From Acidimicrobiia bacterium (lineage in GTDB: Bacteria > Actinomycetota > Acidimicrobiia > IMCC26256 > JACDBD01), in contig JAPSGP010000001.1 of NCBI GenBank assembly GCA_031177445.1, positions 1 through 28,793 of the forward strand: DNA of 28,793 nucleotides. Reading direction: 5' to 3'. Made by a program: the position numbers and the translations under genes. Position 1 is the stretch's first letter. The number at the start of each line of letters is the position of its first letter. Shown here piece after piece: positions 21,882 through 28,793 of the stretch. The notes below the pieces were generated by a model. The model worked only from the letters and a program-made list of their open reading frames with translations, had not been told where the DNA came from and searched no databases.

Positions 21882-23270
21882 TCAGGGCTCGAGGGCGTAG
21901 AACGACCGGCCCGGCTTGGTGCTGATGTACGACAGGCCGCTGCCGAAGTAGACGCGCTTGCCGACGAGCACCGGCGCGCTCGACACCGTGCCGTCGGTGG
22001 CGAACCGGAACAGCTCCCGCCCGGTCCTCGTGTCGAACGCCTGGACCTCGTCGTCGGGTGCGACGAACCCGACGCCGTTGCCGAGCGTGATCGGGGCCCA
22101 CACGAACGCCGGCAGGTCGCGCTGCCACCTGACCCTCCCGGTACTGGGATCGAGCGCCATCAGCACCGCCTCCGGCGCGCCCTCGGCGCGGCGCTGCCGG
22201 CCCGGGCCGTTGTTGCCGGCGACGATGATGCTGCGACCGTCGTAGGCGCCGTTGTTGAACACGCCGCCGACGAGCGCGCTCCCGCCGCTCACCTGTCGCT
22301 GCCAGACGACCTCGCCCGTCTCTCGGTCGAGGACCCAGAACATGCCCGACTTCTGTCCCGCCCCGAGGAGCTTGCGCCCCGCGCCGCCGATCCGCGCCTC
22401 GAACAGGATCGGGTTCGTGCCGAGATCCGAGTCCTCGGACACCGGGTTCCGAATCGTGAACACGTCACCCTGGGTGACCTGCCGGATCCAGCGGGGCGTG
22501 CCGGTGGCGACGTCGAGGGCGATGATCGAGTCGGAGGTCGGCCCCGCCGTCTCGGTGTAGTTGTTGCCGGTGGTGATGAACACGGTGCCGGTCTCGGCGT
22601 CGTACGACGGCGTCGACCACACGCCGACCCCGTTGTAGGGCGGCTCCGCGGTGCGAAAGCGCCACCGCTCGGATCCGGTGCGCCGGTCGAAGGCAACCGC
22701 GCCCCCACGGAACATGGCGTGCTCCTCTGCCGCCACCTCCTCGATCGACGACAGGCCGACCACGACCACGCTCCCCGCGACCACCGGTGACGAGAATCCG
22801 ACACTGAACTCCTGGTCGTCGGTCACCGCCGTCCAACGGTCCTCGCCCGTCCGCGGGTCGAGCGCCCACAGCTCGGCGTCGCTGGTGTGCACGTAGAGCA
22901 CGCGCCGGAAGTACGTCGGCGAGGACGTGCCCTGGATGTCCTCGCGCTTCCACAGCTCGTCGCCGTTGTCGGCGTCGAGCGCGACCAAACCCTCGCCGGA
23001 GAGCGCGAACACGGTGCCGCCGGCGACCGCGGGTGCCCCGTTCACGGGCCCCGGCGGCGTGTACTTCCAGGCCTCACCGAGCTCGGTCGCCTCGCGGGCG
23101 GTGAGCGAGGCCCCACGGTTGTGGAACGAGGAACCGGCGTCGTACCCGAGTTGGGGCCACGAGTCCCGCCCCCCGCCGCCCCGGTCACCGGCGGCAGCCG
23201 GGCCTCCGACCAGAGCGGTCAGCGTGAGCGCGCTCGCGACCGCGACGGCACGCCTGCCCCCCGACAGCAC
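21882..23270 (-). CDS. Secreted PQQ-binding-like beta-propeller repeat protein
   Basis: This 462-residue protein has an N-terminal signal peptide (MLSGGRRAVAVASALTLTALVGGPAAAG). Many beta-propeller blades follow with repeated patterns such as GLVALDADNGDELWK, ELWALDPRTGEDRW, AVAFDRRTGSERWRF, ALDVATGTPRW and VLDRETGEVVW, the 'A-x-D-x-x-T-G-x-x-x-W' tryptophan-docking repeat of PQQ-dependent dehydrogenases. It lacks the membrane anchor and heme domain of full alcohol dehydrogenases, so it may be a scaffold or binding protein rather than an enzyme. The GTG at 23270 lies six bases after TAACGT, so it is probably leaderless with its own promoter although it follows the lysine-rich gene by 22 bases. 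Confidence 0.9.
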   Translation of the reverse strand: MLSGGRRAVAVASALTLTALVGGPAAAGDRGGGGRDSWPQLGYDAGSSFHNRGASLTAREATELGEAWKYTPPGPVNGAPAVAGGTVFALSGEGLVALDADNGDELWKREDIQGTSSPTYFRRVLYVHTSDAELWALDPRTGEDRWTAVTDDQEFSVGFSSPVVAGSVVVVGLSSIEEVAAEEHAMFRGGAVAFDRRTGSERWRFRTAEPPYNGVGVWSTPSYDAETGTVFITTGNNYTETAGPTSDSIIALDVATGTPRWIRQVTQGDVFTIRNPVSEDSDLGTNPILFEARIGGAGRKLLGAGQKSGMFWVLDRETGEVVWQRQVSGGSALVGGVFNNGAYDGRSIIVAGNNGPGRQRRAEGAPEAVLMALDPSTGRVRWQRDLPAFVWAPITLGNGVGFVAPDDEVQAFDTRTGRELFRFATDGTVSSAPVLVGKRVYFGSGLSYISTKPGRSFYALEP

Positions 23271-23276
23271 ACACGG

Positions 23277-23282
23277 ACGTTA
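23277..23282 (-). promoter_or_regulatory. -10 element for leaderless beta-propeller gene
   Basis: On the minus strand TAACGT is followed by CCGTGT and the GTG start at 23270, so the predicted first base is the start codon. It lies in the 22-base gap after the lysine-rich protein gene. Confidence 0.5.
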
Positions 23283-23292
23283 GATCGATCGG

Positions 23293-23643
23293 TTACGGCC
23301 GTGTCGCTGCCATCGGCTCGGCGGCCCGGACGCCGTCGCCGAACACGTCGGGCGCGGGGCCGGCCTCGCTCGGCTGGGAGTCGGACTGCTTCGTGCGGAA
23401 GAAGTAGTACGCCGCCGCGCCGCCCAGCACCACGATCACCAGGCTTCCACGGCCGGCGCGGCGCGTGGTGCGCTTCCGGCGGTGCCTGTCGAGCGGCGTG
23501 TCGACGGGGAGCTTCTTCGCCCGCTTCTCGAGCTTCCGCTCGAGCTTCTTGGCGTGCTTGGCGTACTTCTTGGCGTACTTCTTGCCCTTCCGGCCGTACT
23601 GCGAGCCGGCGTCTTCCACGAACTCTTTCACGTCCAGTGCCAT
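23293..23643 (-). CDS. Lysine-rich single-pass membrane protein of unknown function
   Basis: This 116-residue protein has an acidic N-terminus MALDVKEFVEDAG, then a strongly basic stretch from residue 18 to 66 with KYAK repeats and KKLERKLEKRAKKL. A single membrane helix follows at about 67-83 (SLVIVVLGGAAAYYFF), then a short acidic, proline-containing tail. The basic segment could form an amphipathic helix that binds nucleic acid or acidic lipids. The ATG at 23643 has GAGGAGCGG upstream; an earlier in-frame start is less likely. It follows livF by 55 bases on the same strand. I do not recognise the family. Confidence 0.75.
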   Translation of the reverse strand: MALDVKEFVEDAGSQYGRKGKKYAKKYAKHAKKLERKLEKRAKKLPVDTPLDRHRRKRTTRRAGRGSLVIVVLGGAAAYYFFRTKQSDSQPSEAGPAPDVFGDGVRAAEPMAATRP

Positions 23644-23698
23644 CACCGCTCCTCGGATCCGAGATCGATTGCCTACCCGCACGAGCAGAGACGGAAAC

Positions 23699-24433
23699 TC
23701 AACCGCTGCCGTCGGAGGTGACTGCAGCGACCGCGGGCTCCTCGCCGAGGTACGACGCCACCAGCGTCTGGCGGTCGGCGAGCTCGGCGGCCGATCCCTC
23801 GAGCACGATGCGCCCGTTCACGATCACCGACGCCCGGCTGCACACCTTCAACGCCATGACCGTGTTCTGCTCGACCAGCAGCAGCGGGGTGCGAACAGCG
23901 ATCTTGCGCAGCGCCGCGAACAGCGACCGCGCGACCTTCGGCGCCAGGCCGAGCGAAGGCTCGTCCAGCAGCAGCAGGCGCGGCCCGGCGACGAGGGCTC
24001 GGCCGATGGCGACCATCTGCTGCTCGCCGCCGGAGAGCGCGCCGCCGAGCCGCCTGCGCAGCGGGGCCAACCCGGAGAACAGCTCGTACACCTCATCGAG
24101 GCTGTAGGCGTCGGCGCGGCCCCGGCGTGCGGTCGTGCCGACGAGGAGGTTCTCGTGCACTGTGAGCGTGGTGAACACCCGGCGTCCCTCGGGCACGTGG
24201 ATGAGCCCCCGGCGGGCGGCACCCTGGACACTGAGCCGGCGGCAGTCGATGCCGTCGAAGCGGATCGAGCCCCGGAACCCGGTGAGGCCCGAGATCGCCC
24301 GCAGCGTCGACGTCTTGCCGGCGCCGTTGGGACCGATGAGCGCGACGACTTCACCTTCGAGCACGTCGAGGTCGATGCCGCGCACCGCTTCGACGGCCCC
24401 GTAGGACACTTCGACGCCCCGCAGCTCGAGCAC
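23699..24433 (-). CDS. livF: Branched-chain amino acid-type ABC transporter ATP-binding protein LivF
   Basis: This 244-residue nucleotide-binding subunit has Walker A GPNGAGKT, signature LSGGEQQMVAIGRAL and Walker B LLLLDEPSLGLAP, followed by the H-loop-like region. It starts VLELRGVEVSYGAVEAVRGID and has TLTVHENLLVG between Walker A and signature, typical of LivF. The GTG is two bases after the livMG stop and uses GGAGGA inside the end of that gene. It would pair with the LivG domain of the fusion to drive the LivH/LivM channel. Family substrates range beyond branched-chain amino acids, including urea, amides and aromatic acids, so the true substrate is open. Confidence 0.93.
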   Translation of the reverse strand: MLELRGVEVSYGAVEAVRGIDLDVLEGEVVALIGPNGAGKTSTLRAISGLTGFRGSIRFDGIDCRRLSVQGAARRGLIHVPEGRRVFTTLTVHENLLVGTTARRGRADAYSLDEVYELFSGLAPLRRRLGGALSGGEQQMVAIGRALVAGPRLLLLDEPSLGLAPKVARSLFAALRKIAVRTPLLLVEQNTVMALKVCSRASVIVNGRIVLEGSAAELADRQTLVASYLGEEPAVAAVTSDGSG

Positions 24434-24435
24434 GG

Positions 24436-26508
24436 CTAGAGATCCTCCTCGTCGACGCCCAGGTACGCATCCACGACTCGCTGGTCCTCGAAGACGGTGT
24501 CGGCCGCACCGACGGCGACGAGCTGCCCGAGCTCGAGTACGGCGATGCGATCGCACAGGGAGGTGATGAAGTCGAGCTTGTGGTCGACGAGGAGCATCGA
24601 CACACCCTCGCGCTGCAGGTTGCGCAGGTGCTCCGCCAGCTGCTCGGTCTCGCTGGCATCGAGGCCGGCCGACGGCTCGTCGAGCAACAGGATGCGCGGC
24701 TGGGCGTTGATCGCGCGCGCGAGCTCGAGCAGCCGGCGCTGGCCGTACGACAGCCGCGCCGTCGGGTCCTCGGCGACATCGCCCAGCCCGACCTGCTCGA
24801 GCGCAGCGGCGGCATCGTCCCAGCGGGCGCGCTCACGACTGATCATCGCGGGGCGCACCGAGCACGCCGCTGTCATGCCGGATAGCGTGCGATCGGGCGC
24901 CGACAGGAGCACGTCTTCGAGGCAGGTGAGGTGGATGTAGGTCTGGGGCGCCTGGAACGTCCGCACCACGCCCAGCCGGCGCACCCGCCAAGGCTTGCCG
25001 AACGGCACGCCGGCGCCGTGCACCTCGACGGAGCCCGACGCCGGCACGACGCCCGTGAGCGCGTTCAGGAACGTGGTCTTCCCGCTGCCGTTGGGCCCCA
25101 CGAGCCCGAGGATCTCGTCCTCCAGCACCGAGAGGCTCACGCCATCCACCGCCCGCACCCCACCGAACTGCACCCGGATGTCGTCGGCAACCAGCACCGC
25201 GGGCGCGGCACCGTCCGGGTCCGGCGCTCTGTTCCCTTCGACCGTTGGCGCAGACGAGCCGGTAACAGGGGGGTGTTCTGCACCAACGCTGCCGGGAGGC
25301 CGGCCGTCGTCGCGGGGTGGGGGTGGCTGTCGATCGCGCTCCTTCTTCCGCGGGGTGATGCCGAACAGGTCGCTGAGCCAGGTGCGCTGGGCCGGGTGCA
25401 CCCGCCCGAGGAGGAGCGACTTCACCCGCCGTCCGATGCCGACCAGCCCTTCGGGGAAGGCGATCATCGTGATGACGAGCAGCGACCCGAAGAAGATGTC
25501 GCGGAAGTCGCCCAGCCTGTGCTCTTGGCCGAACGCGTCGACCGTGAACTCGACCCCGGGAATCCCGAGCACGCCACCCTGCAGCCACTGGGGGACGAAC
25601 ACGTAGAAGGCGGCGCCCACGATCGGGCCCCAGCGCGACTCGAGACCGCCGAGGATCAGCATCACGAAGATGCCGAGGCCGAGGTCGATACCGAACGACT
25701 CGGGGGTGGCGAAGGTCTTCGTGTGCACGAAGATGGTCCCCGCGACACCGGCGATGACCGAGCCGAGCACGAACATCGCTACGCGTACGCGAAGCGTCGG
25801 CACGCCGACCGTCGCGGCCACGACCTCCTGGTCACGCCCGGCCATCGCCTCCCGCTGCACCGGTGAGCGCGCCAGCCAGATCGTAAGCAGGAGCACGACG
25901 GCCAGCGCCGACAGCCACAACCAGAACTGGCGGTACGAGTCGTCGAACGGAAAGCCGAAGATCGAGGCCCGCCGGATGCCGGCGGTGGTGTCGCCACTGG
26001 CGTTCGTGAACTCGGTCCACCGCCGCAGCAACACGAGCACGATCTCGCTCAGGCCGAGCGTGCCGATGGCGAAGTAGAAGTGCGACGCCCGCCGCATGAG
26101 CAGCGAGAACACCACCGCGATCACGGCGGTGACCACGATGCCGACGACCAGACCCATCCAGAACGAGTCGACGCCGAACAGCGCGATGCGCGTCGCCCAC
26201 GCCGAGGTGTAGCCGCCGATCGCGGCGAAGGCTGCCTGCGAGAACGCGAACTGCCCCGACACTCCGAATACGAGGTAGAAGCCGACGACGATGACGCTGT
26301 AGTAGAGCCACGTGTTGATGAGGTCCTGGTCGCCGAGCCCGGTCACGCCGTACTGCCGGTACAGCGCCACGCCGAGCAGGAACAGACCCAGCCACAGGTA
26401 GGGCTGGCCTCGCATCGCCGGCGGCCGCGCCCGCGCTCGCGCCCTCCCATCGCTTGCCACGCGAGCCGGCGCCGGCGCCGCCTGCGTCTCGACCGCGGTC
26501 CGGCTCAC
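24436..26508 (-). CDS. livM-livG: Fused LivM permease-LivG ATP-binding protein
   Basis: This 690-residue protein has an N-terminal part (about 40-345) that is a LivM permease: YSVIVVGFYLVFGVSGQFAFSQAAFAAIGGYTSAW and FVMLILGGLESRWGPIVGAAF, the classic LivM signatures. A Pro/Arg-rich linker of roughly 60 residues (PPPPRDDGRPPGS region) follows. The C-terminal part is LivG, with Walker A GPNGSGKTTF near residue 470, signature LSYGQRRLLELARAI and Walker B ILLLDEPSAGLD, then LLVDHKLDF. The GTG at 26508 overlaps the LivH stop by four bases. The joined reading frame has no stop or frameshift, so the fusion is real within this sequence. Permease-ATPase fusions of this kind occur in other actinobacteria. 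Confidence 0.92.
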   Translation of the reverse strand: MSRTAVETQAAPAPARVASDGRARARARPPAMRGQPYLWLGLFLLGVALYRQYGVTGLGDQDLINTWLYYSVIVVGFYLVFGVSGQFAFSQAAFAAIGGYTSAWATRIALFGVDSFWMGLVVGIVVTAVIAVVFSLLMRRASHFYFAIGTLGLSEIVLVLLRRWTEFTNASGDTTAGIRRASIFGFPFDDSYRQFWLWLSALAVVLLLTIWLARSPVQREAMAGRDQEVVAATVGVPTLRVRVAMFVLGSVIAGVAGTIFVHTKTFATPESFGIDLGLGIFVMLILGGLESRWGPIVGAAFYVFVPQWLQGGVLGIPGVEFTVDAFGQEHRLGDFRDIFFGSLLVITMIAFPEGLVGIGRRVKSLLLGRVHPAQRTWLSDLFGITPRKKERDRQPPPPRDDGRPPGSVGAEHPPVTGSSAPTVEGNRAPDPDGAAPAVLVADDIRVQFGGVRAVDGVSLSVLEDEILGLVGPNGSGKTTFLNALTGVVPASGSVEVHGAGVPFGKPWRVRRLGVVRTFQAPQTYIHLTCLEDVLLSAPDRTLSGMTAACSVRPAMISRERARWDDAAAALEQVGLGDVAEDPTARLSYGQRRLLELARAINAQPRILLLDEPSAGLDASETEQLAEHLRNLQREGVSMLLVDHKLDFITSLCDRIAVLELGQLVAVGAADTVFEDQRVVDAYLGVDEEDL

Positions 26509-27398
26509 AGTCGCTGCACGCTTCCCCGCGTGAACAGCCCCTGGGGCCGCAACGCGATGATCAGCAGCATCAGGATGAACGGGTACATCGCCTTGAAGTC
26601 GCGCCCCACGTAGCCGCCGAAGAGGTGCTCGACCAGCCCAATGGCCACGCCGCCGACGACGACGCCGCCGATGCTGCCGAACCCGCCCAGCACCGCCGCC
26701 GCGAAGCCCAGAAGCATGAAGTTGAAGCCCAGGGTCAGATCGACGCTGCCGAGGGGCGCGAGCAGGATGCCGGCGACGCCGGCGAGCGCCGCCGACAGGC
26801 CGAACGCCAGCATCGACAGCCAGTTCACCGGGACGCCGCACAGCTTGGCGGTGTCACGGTCGTTGGCGGTCGCCCGCAGCTGACGTCCGAACTGCGTGAA
26901 CGCGAACAACGCGATCGTCGCCGAAACGACCACGATGGTGACGACGACGATCAGCACGCGCTGCTGGCTGATGTTCGCACCGGCGATCCCGACGACCTCT
27001 CCTCGCAGCGGGCTGTCGAGGAACTTGGGCGTCGTGCCCTGCCACAGCCCGATGAAGGCACGCAGCACGAGTGCTGCTCCCAGGGTGGTGATGACGATCA
27101 CGTGGATCGAGCGGCCGCGCAGCGGCGCGTAGGCCAGCCGCTCGAGCACCATGCCGATGGCGAACATGATGAGCACCGTGACGATGTACCCGGGCACGAG
27201 ATCGAGCGCGCCGAGCCCGAACATGCCCTCCTTCTGGGTCACCCAGATCGCGATGTAGGCGCCGAGGGTGATGAGGTCGCCTTGGGCGAAGTTCACCACC
27301 CCCGTCGCCTTGTAGGTCAGGAGGAAGCCGACGGCCGCGAGCGCCGCAATGGCGCCCGCGGCCAGTCCGCTCGCGGTGAGCGCGACGAACGTGCTCAC
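26505..27398 (-). CDS. livH: Branched-chain amino acid-type ABC transporter permease LivH
   Basis: This 297-residue membrane protein has about eight helices. LivH features are LTYKATGVVNFAQGDLITLGAYIA near the N-terminus, FGRQLRATANDRDTAKLCGVPVN (the cytoplasmic coupling loop) and LGFAAAVLGGFGSIGGVVVGGVAIGLVE. The GTG begins three bases after the substrate-binding protein stop; the end overlaps the LivM-LivG start by four bases. It forms the channel with the LivM domain in the inner membrane. Confidence 0.94.
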   Translation of the reverse strand: MSTFVALTASGLAAGAIAALAAVGFLLTYKATGVVNFAQGDLITLGAYIAIWVTQKEGMFGLGALDLVPGYIVTVLIMFAIGMVLERLAYAPLRGRSIHVIVITTLGAALVLRAFIGLWQGTTPKFLDSPLRGEVVGIAGANISQQRVLIVVVTIVVVSATIALFAFTQFGRQLRATANDRDTAKLCGVPVNWLSMLAFGLSAALAGVAGILLAPLGSVDLTLGFNFMLLGFAAAVLGGFGSIGGVVVGGVAIGLVEHLFGGYVGRDFKAMYPFILMLLIIALRPQGLFTRGSVQRL

Positions 27399-27401
27399 GC
27401 G

Positions 27402-28625
27402 TTACGAAGGCGGCGGCGCCGGGGCCACCGTCGTGGGCGGGATCGTGGTCTCCGGCACGACACCCGCGAGCTCGTTGGGCGCGAACCGGAAGCGCTTCGC
27501 CACCCTGATCTCACCCTCGGCGTTCCATCGGGTCAGGTCGGCGGTGTGCTGGAGCACGTTCAGGTCGTCGGACTGGTACCGGGCACAGATGCCGTTGTAC
27601 GTCATCCCTGCGATCGTGCGGATGAGCCGCCTCGGAGCGACCGACTCTGCCTGCCGCGCCGCGGCCGCGATCAGCTTGACCATGTCGTACGCCTGCGCTG
27701 CCGAGTAGATCGGTGGTTCGCCCCCGGACACGCCCTCGTAGTCGGAGACCCAGTTCCTCACCTTTCTCGACTTCGAGACCGTGGGGACGCAATCGTCGAC
27801 GCCGCGCAGGTTCACGGCCGCGTCGCCGGTCACCGCACCGCTGGCGACGGCGATGCCGGCGCTGGCACCGTCGACGTGCGGGACGTCGATGCCGTTGTCG
27901 ATGAGCTGTTGGGCGAACACGCCGATCGGGTTGGGGAAGTTGAAGTCGATGATGGCGTCGGCGCCGTCCATCGCTCGGGCCTGCTCGGTGAGGTCGGTGG
28001 CGGTGGTCGAGTTGGTGCGCTCGGCCACGATCTCGACCCCGCGAGCCGCGTCGAACACCTCCCTCGCGGCATTGCAGCCGTTCACGCCGGTGGCATTGTC
28101 GACACAGAGCATGCCGATCCGCTTCGCGTCGAGGTCGTCGACCACGTACTCGGCTTCCTTGGTGGCGACGTTGGTGTCGACCGGGCGAATCAGGAAGATG
28201 TTGTCGCCGCCGTTCGGGCCGTTCTTCACCAGCTGCTCACCCGAGGACAGCGAGAAGAACGGGATGCCGGAGTCCACGATGCGCTGGGAGATCGCGATGG
28301 TCTGCGAGCTCGCCGGGAACCCGATGATCGCGTCGGGGTCCTCATCGAGCGCCTGGTTCAACGCCGTCTCGGCCGCCGCGGGTGTGAGCGGCGCCGCGAT
28401 GCGCGAGTACTCGACCCTGCTCCCCAGCTCGTCGGCCGCCAGCTGCGCCCCGTTGGCGTAGTAGGGCACGGCGGCCGGGCTCTCTCCGGTGGTCTCGGCG
28501 AGCAGGATGATCTTGACCGTCGGGGCTCCGCCACCGCCGGCCCCAGCCGTTCCGGCGCCCACCGCGGTGGCGCCGGCGGCGACCCCCACGGCGAGCAACG
28601 CACACACGGACCTCTTGAGTCTCAC
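27402..28625 (-). CDS. livK: Branched-chain amino acid-type ABC transporter substrate-binding protein
   Basis: This 407-residue secreted binding protein has a signal peptide (VRLKRSVCALLAVGVAAG, then Ala/Gly-rich) and a mature part starting near APTVKIILLAETTG. Type I periplasmic-binding-fold features are NGAQLAADELGSRV, DAIIGFPASSQTIAISQ, PFFSLSSGEQLVK and RIGMLCVDNATG. The tail is Pro/Thr-rich (PETTIPPTTVAPAPPPS). No lipobox Cys is visible at the cleavage site, so surface anchoring is unclear. The GTG follows AGGGGGAGA. It is first of the complete minus-strand Liv operon. The ligand cannot be assigned from sequence alone. Confidence 0.92.
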   Translation of the reverse strand: MRLKRSVCALLAVGVAAGATAVGAGTAGAGGGGAPTVKIILLAETTGESPAAVPYYANGAQLAADELGSRVEYSRIAAPLTPAAAETALNQALDEDPDAIIGFPASSQTIAISQRIVDSGIPFFSLSSGEQLVKNGPNGGDNIFLIRPVDTNVATKEAEYVVDDLDAKRIGMLCVDNATGVNGCNAAREVFDAARGVEIVAERTNSTTATDLTEQARAMDGADAIIDFNFPNPIGVFAQQLIDNGIDVPHVDGASAGIAVASGAVTGDAAVNLRGVDDCVPTVSKSRKVRNWVSDYEGVSGGEPPIYSAAQAYDMVKLIAAAARQAESVAPRRLIRTIAGMTYNGICARYQSDDLNVLQHTADLTRWNAEGEIRVAKRFRFAPNELAGVVPETTIPPTTVAPAPPPS

Positions 28626-28793
28626 TGGCTCTCCCCCTTGTTGACGCCGGACATCCCCCGTCCGACTGGATGTACCCCTTCGCAACCCTGCCCCTGGCTT
28701 CTCGCTGTCGGCGCCCGCGCGGCGGCGCGGTATGTGGCGCGCGCCTGCTCCGCCATGTCGTGCACCTCGATCAGCGTTTGATCGATGAGCCCG
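28622..28793 (-). CDS. Possible C-terminal end of a gene cut by the window edge
   Basis: A minus-strand frame enters from the right edge and stays open for 56 codons (LIDQTLIEVHDMAEQARATYRAA near its beginning). It ends at TGA overlapping the livK GTG by three bases, the coupling geometry used elsewhere in this operon. Third-position GC is high in the first half and poorer afterwards, where the residues become Gly/Arg/Ser-rich. It may be a real upstream operon gene or a chance reading of the leader. The same stretch holds an ACATCC/GGATGT inverted repeat (28651-28673). Confidence 0.3.
   Translation of the reverse strand, partial: GLIDQTLIEVHDMAEQARATYRAAARAPTARSQGQGCEGVHPVGRGMSGVNKGESQ

Noticed and set aside
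23550..23600. Short tandem-like DNA repeat (CTTCTTGGCGTA units) as a possible non-coding repeat
   Set aside because: It is explained by repeated Lys-Tyr-Ala-Lys codons in the lysine-rich protein.
26509..26841. Upstream extension of the LivM-LivG frame
   Set aside because: It lies inside livH in another frame and is Arg-rich; the GTG at 26508 with a 4-base overlap is the natural start.
26454..28781. Long plus-strand open frame (775 codons) across livH and livK
   Set aside because: Low-complexity Asp/Arg/His-rich translation with no recognisable domain; the opposite strand encodes intact Liv proteins.
1..28793. tRNA, rRNA, CRISPR array, integrase or transposase genes
   Set aside because: I looked for regular repeats, cloverleaf-like arms and transposase or integrase motifs on both strands and saw none; a dedicated covariance search was not possible.

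Overview
This window looks like a chromosome segment of a high-GC actinobacterium, possibly an acidimicrobial or related environmental lineage. The grounds are a GC content that I estimate by eye at 65-70%, strong GC bias at third codon positions, many GTG starts, an F420-type luciferase-like oxidoreductase, a class III cyclase/AAA/TPR protein and a TY-Chap-like small protein. The species assignment is inference. I saw no rRNA, tRNA, CRISPR array, insertion sequence or prophage.

Left part (1-4700): a truncated luciferase-like oxidoreductase diverges from a VOC protein-cytochrome P450 pair with a 4-base overlap. The shared intergenic region carries two related dyads. Converging on the P450 is a minus-strand operon of universal stress protein, sulfotransferase and quinone oxidoreductase-like protein. 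Together these suggest oxidation, conjugation and redox handling of a lipid, terpenoid or aromatic compound; the substrate cannot be read from the sequence.

Middle (4800-17750): an anti-sigma-kinase-like ATPase domain fused to a GNAT domain, a six-helix membrane protein, a 1,111-residue cyclase/AAA/TPR regulator head-to-head with a TY-Chap-like protein, a small helical protein, an aldo/keto reductase diverging from a cyclase-family hydrolase, a TIM-barrel isomerase with a SnoaL-like protein, an MFS transporter with a cupin, and a D-2-hydroxyacid dehydrogenase. This is catabolic and accessory content typical of soil or aquatic actinobacteria.

Right part (17750-23650): a second quinone oxidoreductase sits behind a well-formed SoxR/MerR-type promoter with a 19-base spacer. 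A 71-base intergenic hairpin follows, then a crotonase-fold protein lacking both hydratase glutamates. It diverges from a MarR regulator plus DHA2 exporter operon across a perfect 20-base palindrome. A hairpin holding the exporter stop codon separates this from a secreted PQQ-type beta-propeller protein and a lysine-rich single-pass membrane protein.

Right end (23699-28793): a complete branched-chain-amino-acid-type (HAAT) ABC transporter operon, substrate-binding protein, permease LivH, a natural LivM-LivG fusion, and LivF, possibly preceded by another gene cut by the window edge.

A recurring theme is leaderless expression: four GTG starts lie exactly six bases after a TANNNT -10 hexamer, and two more starts lie eight bases after TACTGT.
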